Below are positions 45,155 through 59,100 of a DNA stretch of 64,000 nucleotides, in pieces; position 1 is the first letter of the stretch, and every line of letters starts with the position of its first letter. Origin of the DNA: Plantago major (lineage: Eukaryota; Streptophyta; Magnoliopsida; Lamiales; Plantaginaceae); assembly GCA_026545765.1 (NCBI GenBank), contig CM048839.1, positions 24,428,566-24,492,565 of the forward strand. Reading direction: 5' to 3'. A program made the translations under genes and the position numbers. The notes under the pieces are model-generated. The model was not told the origin of the DNA. It worked only from the letters and a program-made list of their open reading frames with translations, and did not search any database.

Positions 45155-48100
45155 GTATATATCAATGGAATGGACAATGGAATGCATACTTGGCCACTAT
45201 CATCAATCAAGTTTTACATGTTTAATTCCAGTGGATGTACAACTCCCCTTTTATATCATAACCGGATCTTGTGTTTTAGCTAGTGTCTAAAATCTTACTT
45301 CACTAGTGACGACCATTCCCACAAATATAGGAACCATGCATCCGGGGTTCTCCCGGGTAGGCACGAACGGAGTTAGAAATGAAACTCGAAGTTTGAAAAT
45401 GCTATTTCAGACATTTAACCAGAAGGAAATATTTTAGTGAAAATATATAGCTTTCAGAAGTTACAAATTATAACAATCCGATTTGAGTATTTAGGACTTA
45501 GGAGGGGTAACTCGGCTTGCACTGTTATATCCGTCCCCAAATGCAAGAGATGTTAATGTCCTGAGTTGAAATGTGTTATTGTTCCCTTGATAATAAAATG
45601 GTAATGTTTGAATTGATAAATTATTTTGTTCATAACCGGAAGGTCTGGAACATAACTACAATAGGAGGAGCAACTCTCAGTCAATTAATTATCGCAAACT
45701 CAATGATCTCACTCATGTGATTTGTTTGCGGATTTACAACTGGAAATTGATGCTCTATTTATAGCCTCCATTGTTGCCATAGCTTTATTGCACTTGATCG
45801 GGGAGGTAAGGAAGTTACTTATTGTAGACAACACTAGCAATATGTTCGGCAAATTTGGTTGGAGATGAATGGTCTAATGAGAATGAACCCTAGATCTAGA
45901 AAGTAGCAGGCTCTGTTCTTTTCAACTGAAATTCTTCGAATCGAATCAATTGAATTAAACCGAATCGAATTGTAGTATAAAATATAATTCAGCGAACTGA
46001 ACTAATCGAATCTGAATCGAATCGAATGAGTTTTAGGTTGAAGAAAAGTTCAAGATTGACATTTTGCATTCCGATAGAATCGGGTTGGTTGAAATCAAAT
46101 TAACAATATCTACTTTAAACTCCTTGTAAAATGTGAGATGAGACCATTCGATCAATTTTAACTTTTAAGGTTTCATGTCAAGTTAATTGAATGTTTAGAA
46201 ATAGACCACACGAATTGATACTGAATCTCTCGGCCCGACAAAGTCGTTCAATCTCAACCCTGATCCATTTAGGATAAGAACCCAGTCCATACACCATATC
46301 GTAGTTATAGACTTGTAGTGCATAACTGCATAGCCCCATTAAGGGTCCCAAACACTAGTTTAATTGCAATTAGTTAGGTACGTAATCTTTGATTAAACCA
46401 ACCTACTATACATGATTGTAAAGCTCCAGCCACGCACCCTTAGTTTTTGTATACTTGGTGCTTGATTTCACAGTTCAATTGGTATATAGTTTTAATATGC
46501 GCATTTTTAAAAATATTTGACGAAGGTAAAACCTTATTTCGCACCCATAGACCTTATAAGTTCTAACGGTGGGTTTTGTATATTAGAAGAACTTCTATAA
46601 TTAGACTGTTACAGGTGTAAATTAAATAATTGTAGGAACACGTATATCAATTTGGTGAGAGGCGAATTGTTAAATTTTGTTTCAACCTTCACATGTTTGG
46701 GAAAGTAGTGATGATGAACTTTTAACCTTTGCATACAACATGATTGTTATCAAGGCTTTATTAGTAATTACATATCGGTTGTAAAATGAACATTTCAATG
46801 GACCAAGCATACCCAAGTTTCGCCCATATGTGGACTATAGTGTGTCAATTTCCAATGACACATTGGTCATAGCGGCAATATATTGCAAGCAAATATATAC
46901 TTGTGTATATAAATAGAATAGTATAATCGCATTTCATTTTAGATCACTAGTAAATAATCCAATGTATTATAGTGGTAAATTAATATCACCTGCAGGGCAT
47001 GAGCAAGCCATGCTTCATAACAAAATTCAGAATCTATGATTGCTCGTCTACCATGATTATGTACATACCTTGATACTCATTACAAGACTTTTTTATCAAT
47101 TTTAAATTGGTTTATAATTAGAAATATATAAACAAGGGTACCTAGAGTATCAAATGATATCTTTGAAATAATTTGAACTTATTAAACATGAATTGATTAT
47201 TAATAAGAGGGAGCAAGCACCAACTGCCTGCCAATTAGTACGCGAACCGCCAATACATATTCTTTGACTTGAAAAATAAAATATTTTTTTAGAAAAAGAG
47301 AAACAAAATCAAACTTTTGTTGTTGGTCATAATACTTAAAGAGAGTAATTAAGAATTAAGAAATGTTTAGCAGATAGAGCCTGTAGCATCTTGATGAAGA
47401 CAAATGGTCCCGTAATTCTGCGAACCGGTCCCTACTCCAAATTGTCAAATTTACCATTTGGACAAACCTAACTTGGAATTCAATTTTACTGGGCCCACAA
47501 TCCTCCAAATCCGAGGGAGGAGACGTGTGATGGCACGTATGATCCGCAAGCTAGCCTTACACCTCGTATGTATGCCTCGTTGTATACGGCATAATTTTGT
47601 ACTACTGCCTCCATACTAAACTCAAATTCGTGAGTATCCAGCTCAATTTCAACTTATTACATTTTGATTTTATCCGTCTCAATCTCAACTATCCATATCT
47701 TATATCGTAAATGTAAAATCTCTCCCGCTTATAGAACACTACCGCTGCATAAATCTTGATGTTTGTTAGCTTTTTTTATTTTATTTATCTTTATTGTATA
47801 TGGTCTCCTAAAAGACTTGCTCATTTGTGTAACCTTATGTTCCATTTACAAATGCTTATAAATATTCAATGTAATCAGCTCGTATACTATATTTATGTGA
47901 GAACTAATGTTGTTTAGTTTAGTATATTGAAAAAATATATATTGTAGACAGTAAATGTTTTACTGAACAAATACATTTTTAAATTGAAAAATATTAGCAT
48001 GTAGTTTTTAACTCCATATATATTTTAAGTGCGAATATTATTGGTAAAAAATATATGTAATGAAAAAAAATATTTAAAAAGTTAAAATGAAAGTGAAAAA

Positions 48101-48591
48101 ATTACGCCAATGAGATTCTAACCTTGCGCGTTATATTTAAAGAGTGACACATATATGCACCAGATTGAAATTGAATAAGTAGGATGTACATATGTAATAT
48201 AAATTGAATTGAAAGTTGTGCCAAACTATTAGCTTATTATATTATTTTAACTATTAACATTCTTTAAAACATTATAATTATACAAAGTCTTGTGCAAGAC
48301 CGTCTAAATTACTTTAAAAAGAAACTCGCCTATTTTGTTAAGAAAAAAAAATCAACGTTTATAAGCAAAACATTTATATTATTAACAAAATGCATCTTCC
48401 GTTAATAGAAAATACCGATATTGTTAACTAAAACAATAATGACCATAATGATTGTTCCTCTTTTGTATCTTTAGTTTAGATCATTTTGTAAGAGAAACTC
48501 TCATACTTATAACTTAATTTTTTTAGTCGGTCAGTTACTAGTACAGGTTCCTTTCAAGATTATCAACTTGTTTGACATACCACTAAATGTA
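45155..48591. other. Gene-poor intergenic stretch
   Basis: No exon, domain or RNA gene was recognised over 3.4 kb. 45910-46040 (GGCTCTGTTCTTTTCAACTG plus GAATCGAATC repeats) looks like a diverged relative of the MITE at 4269. 48065-48200 shares a dispersed repeat with 21750-21900. Confidence 0.5.
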
Positions 48592-49045
48592 CTCCCTCGT
48601 TTTCAAAACAAACGTTCTATTTTAACTTTTCACGGCTAACAAACTTCAATTCTGACTACATACTAATTTACCTCAAACTGTAATAGTAAAATGTTCAATT
48701 AAATTATATAATTAAGATGTTGGAAGTAAAGTTTCATTATACTCCCTCCGGCCGCAAAACTTCATTCATTACTAAAAAGGAAGTTGTCACACACCCAACA
48801 AATAATAAACAATTTTACATTTTATACTCAAATTACACATTTTGACACCAAAACTATTAATCCTTTATAATTTATTCTAACTTTTCAAACAAAATTACGC
48901 GTAAACCCTAATGTACGAAGTTCTCTAGGACGGGGGGAGTATATTATAGTTGAATATTTTACATTTACGGTTTAAGATTAATTCGTCGTCAGAGCTGAAG
49001 TTTTTTGACCGCAAAAAGTGAATACATGAAATTTGTTCTGGAGGG
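48592..49045. mobile_element. Stowaway-like MITE interrupted by another MITE
   Basis: The left half starts CTCCCTCGTTTTCAAAACAA and contains CTCAAACTGTAATAGTAAA. After the inner element the right half continues with TTTACGGTTTAAGATTAATT and TTTTTTGACCGC and ends near TTCTGGAGGG. Right border approximate. Confidence 0.65.
48742..48939. mobile_element. Inner Stowaway-like MITE
   Basis: 198 bp from CTCCCTCCGGCCGCAAAACT to CTCTAGGACGGGGGGAG, with TA at both sides. It resembles the remnant at 7368. Confidence 0.8.
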
Positions 49046-49049
49046 TCTT

Positions 49050-49630
49050 GGCTAAAAAACTTGCAAGGAATGAGAGGGTAGGGATTAAACCCTTTAACCA
49101 GCTTGCCTCGGACAAGCTGAGTTATGAATCAACGAAGATGTCGATGCTATAGTGATTCGGAAGAACTTGAAATGTGAGTGGTTTGTTATTATTATTAAGT
49201 GCGTACCTCATAAAATGAATCAAGACTGGAATATTTATAGGAAAACAAGGGGATAAGATGCCGCATTGTCAGGGATCTTGTGGGCGGGTGTCCCTCGAGA
49301 CTACCTTGTAGATTTAGTCATCATAGGCCGTATGGTTAGACCCCTATGAGTATAGCCTCTCAAGTTGGCTGGGGCCACGTCTCGAGGGTCTTGAGAAGGC
49401 GCTCTTGTAAGGATCCGCCTCTTCTCTATATATCACTGTGAAATAATGTATGGAAGTATTTATTTATCCGGACGATGTAATTCAACTTGTGCATGTTCGG
49501 ATTGAGTTCTGCACCCATGATTTTTAGATAATAGAGATTTAACCACTGATATACCATTTCACATATTCAATTATTATGTAATTGCCACACATGAACTTAC
49601 ACATTCTATTAAATGGTATATAGTGGTTGA
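49050..49630. other. Intergenic, nothing recognised
   Basis: Upstream flank of BTS. No supported gene. Confidence 0.4.
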
Positions 49631-49635
49631 CCCCT

Positions 49636-49800
49636 ACCATCTAAATAAAACTCAACCACACAATTCATTTACGTGAGAGCAGGTGGAATGCGGTTACACC
49701 CTATCATCTAAAAAACTATACGCTCGAAAAGACAATTCATTTATGTGAGCGGGTGGAAGGCGGTCTGTAACCGGATCCGTTCATTATCTAAAGTCCGGTA
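49636..49800. repeat. Direct repeats upstream of BTS
   Basis: ACAATTCATTTACGTGAG, GGTGGAATGCGGTTACACCC and ATCATCTAAA (from about 49660) recur about 70 bp on as ACAATTCATTTATGTGAG, GGTGGAAGGCGGTCTGTAACC and ATTATCTAAA. A related string CCCCTACCATCTAAA lies just before. Confidence 0.7.
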
Positions 49801-49905
49801 ATCCGATAAGCATAACAACGTAAGTAGTGTCGCCGTCACGTCAAATTAAATCCCGGAGCAAGACTCGTCCACTCACAGTGCCCGCACGCACTGACCCTTC
49901 CCGGT

Positions 49906-49978
49906 CACGTGCCACGCACATCCAACAAACGTTATCAGGGTACTGACGTGTACCATGTCCACGTGGACAGCTATAAAT
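49906..49978 (+). promoter_or_regulatory. BTS core promoter: two G-boxes and a TATA box
   Basis: CACGTG occurs at 49906-49911 and again, as CCACGTGG, at 49959-49966. TATAAAT lies at 49972-49978, about 180 bp before the start codon. G-boxes bind bHLH and bZIP factors. BTS is known to be controlled by iron-response bHLH proteins, so a link is plausible but not shown here. Confidence 0.55.
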
Positions 49979-50156
49979 TGGCTTCTCTTTATCCATCACA
50001 ATTCATTCACATCACACAGCTCTTCCTCCTTTCATTTCATTTGATTTCTCCTCTGCACACAATAAATGCAGCAGCAGCATCCACAATTTTTTACCTCACA
50101 CCTCCAAAAATATCAATTCAAACCAACCTCATCATCAATTCACCATTGCTATATAA

Positions 50157-53100
50157 ATGGCCACGCCTGAATTGCAGAACGGCGGCTTCTCGGTCATGGC
50201 TCCGACCGTCGCCGCGGTTCCGGTCGATCAGAACGGCCACTCCACCGTCGCGCCAAGGGCAAACTCTCCGATTCGGATTTTTGTCTTCTTCCACAAGGCG
50301 ATTCGGTCCGAGCTGGACGGGCTACATAGGGCGGCAATGGCTCTTGCGACGAACAGAAGCGGCGGTGATATCAATCAGCTTATGGAGAAGTGTCATTTTC
50401 TCAGGTCGATCTATAAGCACCACTGCAATGCCGAGGATGAGGTGAGTTGATTGTGTTTGGTTTTCAATTCTGCTTTTATGAGCTGCTAGCACTTCGGTTT
50501 TGTCTAATTTGCATCTTGTTTGAGCGTGAAGGCCATCTGTGGCTGAAATTGAGTGTTATGTAATTTAGTTCTGTTCTGTCAAGTGGTGAATTGCTTGGGT
50601 GTTTTGATTTTGGGAAGGCCTGGTATTAGCTCACCTAATTTTATGCATAGGCTTCTTTCCAGCTAGCTCGATTCAGTTTTTGTATTCTCATCTTACTGTA
50701 TGATAGCACAGACATCTCAATTGTTGTAGGTTTGTGTTTTTCGTAGGATCCTGGTGTGTTTTAAACACTCTGCATCCGCAATATCGCTGTTTGTTTCTCC
50801 CCTATGCCTGAAAATTGTAATGAAGAGGTATATGTATAAGGAGGGGGGGGGGGGGGGGGGGTTATGCACTTTTTATTTTTTGTTTTGGAATGGAAGGGGG
50901 TTTTATGCATTAAAATAATGTGACATGATTTATGTTGAGTTTCCTATAACACGAGGTACTCATGCATTTCTTTGTGTATGTATCTAAATCCTCCAGAAGT
51001 TAAAGTTCATTTTAGTATTAGTTTATAGTATTAGGTAGGTATGTGATCTCAGAGTGTGAGTTCAGTTGCCAAAGTTGATCCACGGATGTTACTCGTTGCC
51101 TGAATGAACCAATTATACTATTAGTTGTCAGTTTTGACCATGGATACTATAATCATGTGTAATTTGTATTTCATGAATTGTCTCTTGTCCAATTAGCTTG
51201 AGGAAGTGTTTGCACGAGTTGGATTGAGTATGATAATTTGATTTTTTAAAGCAATAATGCCTTCATGTAGCACGGTCTTATCAAATAGCTTTATTTGACA
51301 ATTTGACCAAAATAAGTTTCTTTACGTGAATGCCCAAGTGGTAGCGGATTAACTACTTGATTTTATAAGGTACCTGATTTGTTTCATATTTCATATTCAA
51401 CAAATCAACTATCTTATGAGCTAATTCCCTAAACACCTTCATTAAGATCAACTAGCTCATCAGCTACCAATGGATTTTCAACTAGTGTGGCTAAACAAAC
51501 CAATCAGAAAAGTAAGAAGTGGGTGTCACGTTGATGCTAGAACATAGACAAGGGGTTGGCGCCAAATCATGTTATCGATGTGCATACACATAAAAAATAA
51601 GGAACTAAAATAGATGGATATATCTCAAATAGTGTCAATGGTTAATTCCTGGCAGAACCAACTGATATCGTTAAATTTATGAGTTGAAAGGCTGCTGTCA
51701 ATGTCCCAAGCATTTAAGATCAGAATGTCGTTTCTATTTATAACTCCTCCGTGGTTGAAATGATCCACATGCTGATGACTCTATAAGGAAGAGGAACCAC
51801 TCTGAATCTCACTGGTGTTGTGTTGAAAGCGTCACACAACCACTGTTACATTATGGTCCACCTGTTGCAATAGAAAATTTTTCGTGATGACATTCATAAT
51901 ATAAGGCTTTTCTTCGACGCAGTTGTCCTTTGTGAAAAGTCATGTAATAATTCTTTTCTGTTTAAAAGTGTCAGTTTAACTTTTACACGTGGTTTTAGAA
52001 GAGATCCAAAAATCAAAAGTTTCTATATTCCCAGTTTTCTCATGAAACTGATGGTTTGAACCTGGTGGTGTAACGGCATTACCTTGTGGAAGATAGCATT
52101 TATTACTTTCCAAGATTAATTGGAGCATATTTGATTTTAACCAGAAATGAATCAGTATATGGTTTGAAAATCATAAAAATATAATTAGTTATAATTGGGA
52201 AACTATTTTTATACACTTACATTAACATCCTAAAAGTTTGACGTTGGAACTCTTTGCCTTTTCAAGTCTCTTTAGGTCTTAGTTTGTTCCATCAAATGGG
52301 ATTAAGTGATTTTAAATGGGGAAATGTGTAGAAAAGGCAAGAACCTAGACAAACAAATGCTAGAAATGTAGGTGCAAAATAGAGATACAGCTCACTACCC
52401 CCAATACTTGTGGACTTAACCACCTGATAAGTCGCTGAAGATTTCTGTATTTCACTGATTAATTGGCTGAAAACATGCATGTAATGAGAACAGAACAAAC
52501 TATTCTTTCACCTTTTACTAAAGGACACCGTGTGTTCGCTGCATTTAGAGCAGAGTACGGTTTCTATACATAGTGGAACACAAATCATATAATTATAAAA
52601 TTTTCTAAACTTCTGCTATCAGCGAGCCTGTGGCATGGCCGCACATGAAGAATGTTCAACATCAATATGTGTGATGTGTTATGCAATTGCTTATTTTGCG
52701 TGCAAAGGATATTCTTGTATAATCCATGTGTATGGATGTGCGTTTTCTTTTGCCATTTACTGTCAACTGAAAACTTACTGCAGTAGCTGGACAAAATATA
52801 TTTCAGCTGGATATAGAAGAATGTTGTTGGGCCGCCTGATAGATCAAAGAATGATTAGGACCAGTAGCTGTGTACATGAAACTGGTAGTGATGAGACATT
52901 ATAATCGAAGGATCCTAGATCAGTTATGTTCTGCATGAATGACTTTTTTCTCTTTCTTCTTTATCTTTTCTAGTCTTTTTGTTTCTAATGTAAAAGCAAA
53001 ATACTTTGCATCATAGTATGGCATGGCTTTTAAGGGCTCAATTGTCCTTTCTTGTTGCTTGTTGTAATATGATGAGAAACAGTCGTGCTAACCATCAACT

Positions 53101-56100
53101 ACTTTCTGAATTGCTGATGACAGGTAATCTTTCCAGCACTCGATATCCGTGTAAAGAATGTCGCACGGACATATTCACTGGAGCATGAGGGGGAAAGTGT
53201 GCTTTTTGATCAGCTGTTTACATTGCTGGGCTCTGATATGGCTAATGAAGAAAGCTACAAGAGAGAGTTGGCCTCTTGTACGGGAGCTCTTCAAACATCA
53301 ATCAGTCAGCACATGTCTAAAGAAGAGGAGCAGGTTTGTCTTGATCTTGCTTGTAAACCTGTCTGACGAGCATCACATTATGCTTCTTGCATATTAGTTA
53401 ATTTGAAGAACTTTAGCTACTGCTCAATATCTATTCTGGTTGATTTGAAGGATCAGTCACCTTACCACACTAGTACTGCATGTAATGGGAGGACTGTATC
53501 CTATTTGTTTTTACTGTATTGCCTTCATATCCAATTGTCTTGCTAGATTTAAGTTGGTCAGGACCACATCTTAAAAAATGTATGCTACAAAAAGGTGCGA
53601 GGTTGAAATATGACAAAAGAACACTATTTTAAGGTAAAAATGTGTGCTGTGAAATATGCACATACTTGAGATCTAGAGGACCTGGCTAAACCAAATCATC
53701 CTGCAGAAGTCTTTGAAACATGTTCAATCCAGGCGATACATGTCCCAGGGCACGGAATGGTTTTCATAGCATTATGCATTTTGTCCTGTATGTGTGATGC
53801 TGTTAATTAAAGCAGTTGTCACCGAAGCTACGGTTGTACTGCTGACGTGATGTTTGAAGGTGACCGACCAAAGACAATAATATCTTATACGTAATTCAAG
53901 TATCAGTTGGGAAAGAAAATTGCTAGTTAGCACAAATCTAGGGAGCAAGTTTAGAACTCTCTTTGCATGGACTTTTGTCATTCTAATTTAAACTTGTGTT
54001 GTACTCAAGGTCTCTAAACTTTATGGTCTGTACCAAGAATATTTTCCATTTGAAGATTGTGGTTTGCTTGGGTTTATTTTGTGGACTTTCTGTCCTTTTA
54101 AGACCAGTATTCTGATTTGCTGGCAGGTCTTCCCCTTGCTTAATGACAAGTTCTCATTTGAGGAGCAGGCATCTTTAGTCTGGCTATTTTTGTGCAGCAT
54201 TCCTGTTAACATGATGGCCGAATTCTTGCCTTGGCTTTCATCTTCGATTTCACTAGACGAGCGCCAGGATATGCGTAAATGCTTGCAGAGAATAATCCCA
54301 AAAGAGGAGCTACTTCAACAGGTTTGTTAACTTGAACATGGACAAGAATGTAGCAGTTGCCGCTAGCCTAATACCATTGTTCTGACTTATCTTGTTTTTG
54401 TTTAAGATCATATTTAGCTGGATGGATGGTGTAAAGGTAAACAACAAGCGTAAAAGGTGTGAAGATAGTCCAAGTCAGTCCAGTGAGAATGATTCATGTG
54501 CTTGTGAATCCTCCCTTTCTGCCGAAAAAGATATTGGGTTGTCTGATTCTTGCCTTAATAAGTCTTCACAATATCATCCTGTGGATGATATACTTCACCT
54601 GCACAAGGCTATTGAAAAGGAATTGAACGATATTGCTGAAGCAGCTAAACGTATAAAGTTGACAGGAGATTTTTCTGATCTATCTGCCTTTAATAAAAGA
54701 CTCCAATTCATTGCGGAAGTCTGTATTTTCCACAGGTATCTTTACTGAATTTTTTGTCTTATTAATTAATTTTTAATTTTTATGTTGTCTAACATCCAGC
54801 ATCTGGATAAAGTTTAGGTTCTTTCTGTCTTAACTTGTTTTAATGCTTGTGCTGTGGTAAAATTTGACCTATCCAAAAATATCTATAGAAACTTTATGAA
54901 TAAATCAGTCGGGCATAAACCATAACTTTAGTTAGTAGTGTCTTTGGTGCTGTGAGTTAGTAGGGGTAACTAAATTGAAATCTTCTACTGGTCATTTTCC
55001 GTGCTATGGAGATAAAGGTTTCTGAGAGATTAATCACATACTGGTGCATAATAGTGAAGCTAATTTAATAAATGTAAATTCACCCAAATGCTAACCCAAT
55101 CATCTCTATTACCGGTGCGTAGTAGAGATTAATCACATACCGTTTCAGGAAGAGTATGCGTGTGTGTATTGTGTCAAAAGAAACTGAAAGAGTGGAGTCT
55201 ACAGTAGTTGTCAGTACACAAACAATGATAAACATTATATTTGAGTCAGTTTCTGTGCCTGATAATATTTGATCCATTTTTAAGGCCTGACATACAGCAT
55301 GTTACCTAATATTTTATCATAAAATCTACAGTGCAGTTCGGACCCAAATATGCTGTGATCTCACTATCTTCTTTGCATGCAAATTTGCGCATTGTTGTCC
55401 CTGAATTGATATCTGACAGTTTTTTTGTATGTACTCTGTGCTGAGATATTAATAGATATATTTTATCGTTTTGCAGCATTGCCGAGGACAAAGTTATATT
55501 CCCTGCTGTAGATGCAGAAATGTCTTTTGTTCAGGAGCACTCAGAAGAAGAGAATGAATTTGACAAAATCAGATTGCTGATAGAAACTATTGAAACAGCT
55601 GGAGCCAACTCATCTGCTGACTTTTACTCTGAATTATGCTCACAGGCTGATCATATAATGCATACTATAAAGAAGCATTTCCGCAAAGAGGAAATTCAGG
55701 TATGCAAGTGGGTAATTCATCTAAATATTGTAATATTTGATTACTGAATGATAATAGTTCCTAGGCCCTGGCGGTGCCACAACATGTATTTATTGAAACA
55801 TCAGTATAATTGAAAGAGAGTACGAGTATATAAAGAAAGCGGAAAAAAATACAATTTTGTTACATAAAAGAAAGGGGGAAAAAGTATGATTTTGTTACAT
55901 AATAGAAAACCCAAAAGAATTTTCATTTTGATAAGTAATTCACTGTAAACCACATTAGCGTTGAATCTTGTGCTCGGTCGTCTCGTCTAAAACTAAAAAA
56001 ATTATCCCTTCTTATTAGTCTCTCTCGAAAATGGAATATATAACTGTCCATGAGAACATTGGCTTTGGAAGGTAGGGCCCGACATTTGCTAAGGACCATC

Positions 56101-59100
56101 CCTGAATTTTGTTTATAGTTATGGCATACGCATCACAGTGAGACTTCTGATGCCAGACTGCCAGTATCTGATTTTAAACCAATTAAAGAGTCTGGCTAGA
56201 TTGACTAAATTGTTAAGATTAACTTCTTGCTATGCCTGTAGATATTTACTTTCTCAACATGCTGTGTAGGTTCTTCCACTGGCAAGGAGGCTCTTTAGCC
56301 ATGAAAGGCAGCGAGAACTTTTGTATCAAAGCTTGTGTGTGATGCCATTGAGATTGATCGAATGTGTCTTGCCATGGTTAGTCGGGTCACTAAGCGAAGA
56401 GGACGCTCGCTGTTTCCTTACTAACATGCAAATGGCAGGTACTGTTTTAGTTTTGTCAACCTACTTTTAGCGACCGATAAATGCATGCTAATGAATTGAT
56501 GCATATGATTTCTTTTACCTTAATTGTTTACTGCAGCTCCGGCATCAGATACTGCATTAGTTACTCTTTTCACTGGCTGGGCATGCAAAGGTTCTCCTAG
56601 GGGCACCTGTTTATCTTCTATCGAACTGGGTGGTTGTCCTGCTAAAGAGCTACAAGAAACCCAAGATAAAGGTAGATGTTACTGTGCCTGTGCAAGTACG
56701 TGCGACGAAAGTACAACCCAGAAACGAACATGCAAGTGCAACATGGTGGTCAAGCAAGAAAGCTCAGTTTCTATGGTTGATAGCAATGCTTGCAGTTTTT
56801 CTGCCATAGAATCCCCAAAATCATCTCTGAACCAGTCCTGCTGTGTTCCTTGTCTAGGAGTCGACAGCACTAGCCTGGGAGTCAGTTCCATAGCTACAGC
56901 CAAATCTTTGCGCTCTTTATCTTTTAGTCCAGGTGCTCCTTCTCTGATCTCGAGTCTTTTCAACTGGGAAGCAGAACCTAGCTCCTTTATCAATGGCCTT
57001 ACAACTCGACCAATTGATAACATATTTAAATTTCACAAAGCGATACGGAAAGATTTGGAATTTCTAGATGTTGAATCTGGGAAACTGAACGACTGTAATG
57101 AAACTTTCCTCAGACAGTTCACCGGTAGATTTCGTCTTTTATGGGGCTTATACAGGGCTCATAGCAATGCTGAGGACGATATTGTGTTCCCTGCTTTAGA
57201 ATCAAAGGAAACTCTTCATAATGTTAGCCATTCTTATACCTTGGACCACAAACAGGAGGAAGAACTTTTTGAGGATATCTCATCTGCATTGGCTAAGCTC
57301 TCTCAACTTCATGAGAGCTTGAATGCAAAGAACGTGGCTGCGAATCCGAGTGAAAGCCTTTCTGGTTCTTTAAGTCGTGTTAGCAGTTTAAAAAAATATA
57401 GCGAACTGGCAACAAAGATTCAGGGCATGTGCAAATCCATCAAAGTGACTTTAGATCATCATGTTATGCGTGAAGAGGTTGAACTCTGGCCCTTGTTTGA
57501 CAGGCATTTTTCTGTGGAGGAGCAGGACAAACTTGTTGGCAGAATAATTGGCACAACTGGAGCAGAGGTACTCCAATCAATGCTTCCCTGGGTAACATCT
57601 GCTCTTACACAGGAAGAGCAAAACAAGATGATGGATACGTGGAAAAATGCAACAAAGAACACCATGTTCAGCGAGTGGCTGAATGAATGGTGGGAAGGGA
57701 CTCCAGCAGCACAATCGCATGTATCGGCATCAGAGAATGGAGCCCCACAAGGTACTTATTTTACATAAGAGTCCCTCTAGCACATTTTCAATACTTCCTG
57801 TAGCTCATTTTCGATACTTGTGAACATTTATATTTTCCCAAGTAAAAGTACATTCTTGGCTACTTGTTGAACAATACTTTAAAGGTACTAATGATTACTT
57901 TGTTCAGAGCATGATACTCATGAACCTCTGGATCCCAGTGATACATTTAAGCCTGGGTGGAAAGACATTTTCCGGATGAATCAAAATGAGCTTGAATCAG
58001 AGATACGGAAGGTCTCTCGTGATTCGACTCTTGATCCAAGAAGAAAAGATTATCTCATGCAGAATCTAATGACAAGGTTTCTCTTTCTTACTATTTTCAG
58101 TCTTCTGTCATTTTGTGTGTGATCTTTTTTCTCTTTATATAGTTCCCATTGTCTAACTCTGTTATCTGTAACTTTGTAGTCAGTGGATAGCTTTTCAGCA
58201 AAGATCCTCACAATCAAGGACAAGCAAAGCTGATGATGGTGAAGATTTACTTGGATGTTCCCCATCATTCCGTGATCCTGAGAAGCAAATCTTTGGCTGT
58301 GAGCATTACAAGAGAAACTGCAAGCTGCGTGCTGCTTGTTGTGGCAAGTTATTCCCATGCAGATTCTGCCACGATGAAGTCAGTGACCACTCAATGGAGA
58401 GGTAACTCCTTGATCATCTCTAATATTATGCCAGGATGTGTTTTCATTTTCTGAATCATGTTTCATGGTTTGTCATTTATTGCAGGAAGGCAACATCTGA
58501 AATGATGTGTATGAATTGCCTAAAAATTCAGCCTGTTGGACCAATCTGCACAACACCATCTTGCAAAGGGCTCTCAATGGCAAAATACTATTGCAGCAGT
58601 TGCAAATTCTTCGATGATGAACGGTAGGATTTCAGCAGGTTTCATTGCAATATTGTATTACATATCTAAACATTATAATTATATACTGTATTTTGTTTGG
58701 AATATACCACCAAGCACGTATCCATGAGTAGTGTGTTTTGTTATCTTCTCAATTACACGTAGTATACCAACATGATCATTTACTCACCCTAACATGGTGA
58801 TGACTAGTCTACTTATATTATTGCTTTGGTGCATCTTGACAAATTAGCCTGTCGTTAAATTTTCTGCGTGGCAGACTATTTTCATTGCACTGACCTGTAA
58901 CGGTTGCTTGTCGTTTGATTATCTTTTTCAAATCCATCATCTCCCACTGTTTCTTGTCATTTGATTACTTCTGTAATATTTGCATTTCAAATCCATGTTC
59001 TCGCAGGGAGGTTTATCATTGTCCTTTCTGCAATCTATGCCGTGTTGGGAAAGGACTCGGGGTGGACTTCTTTCACTGCATGACCTGTAATTGTTGCTTG

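Noticed and set aside
49909-50445. 178-codon plus-strand frame over the BTS start
   Set aside because: It overlaps the conserved BTS first exon in another frame and lacks recognisable domains.
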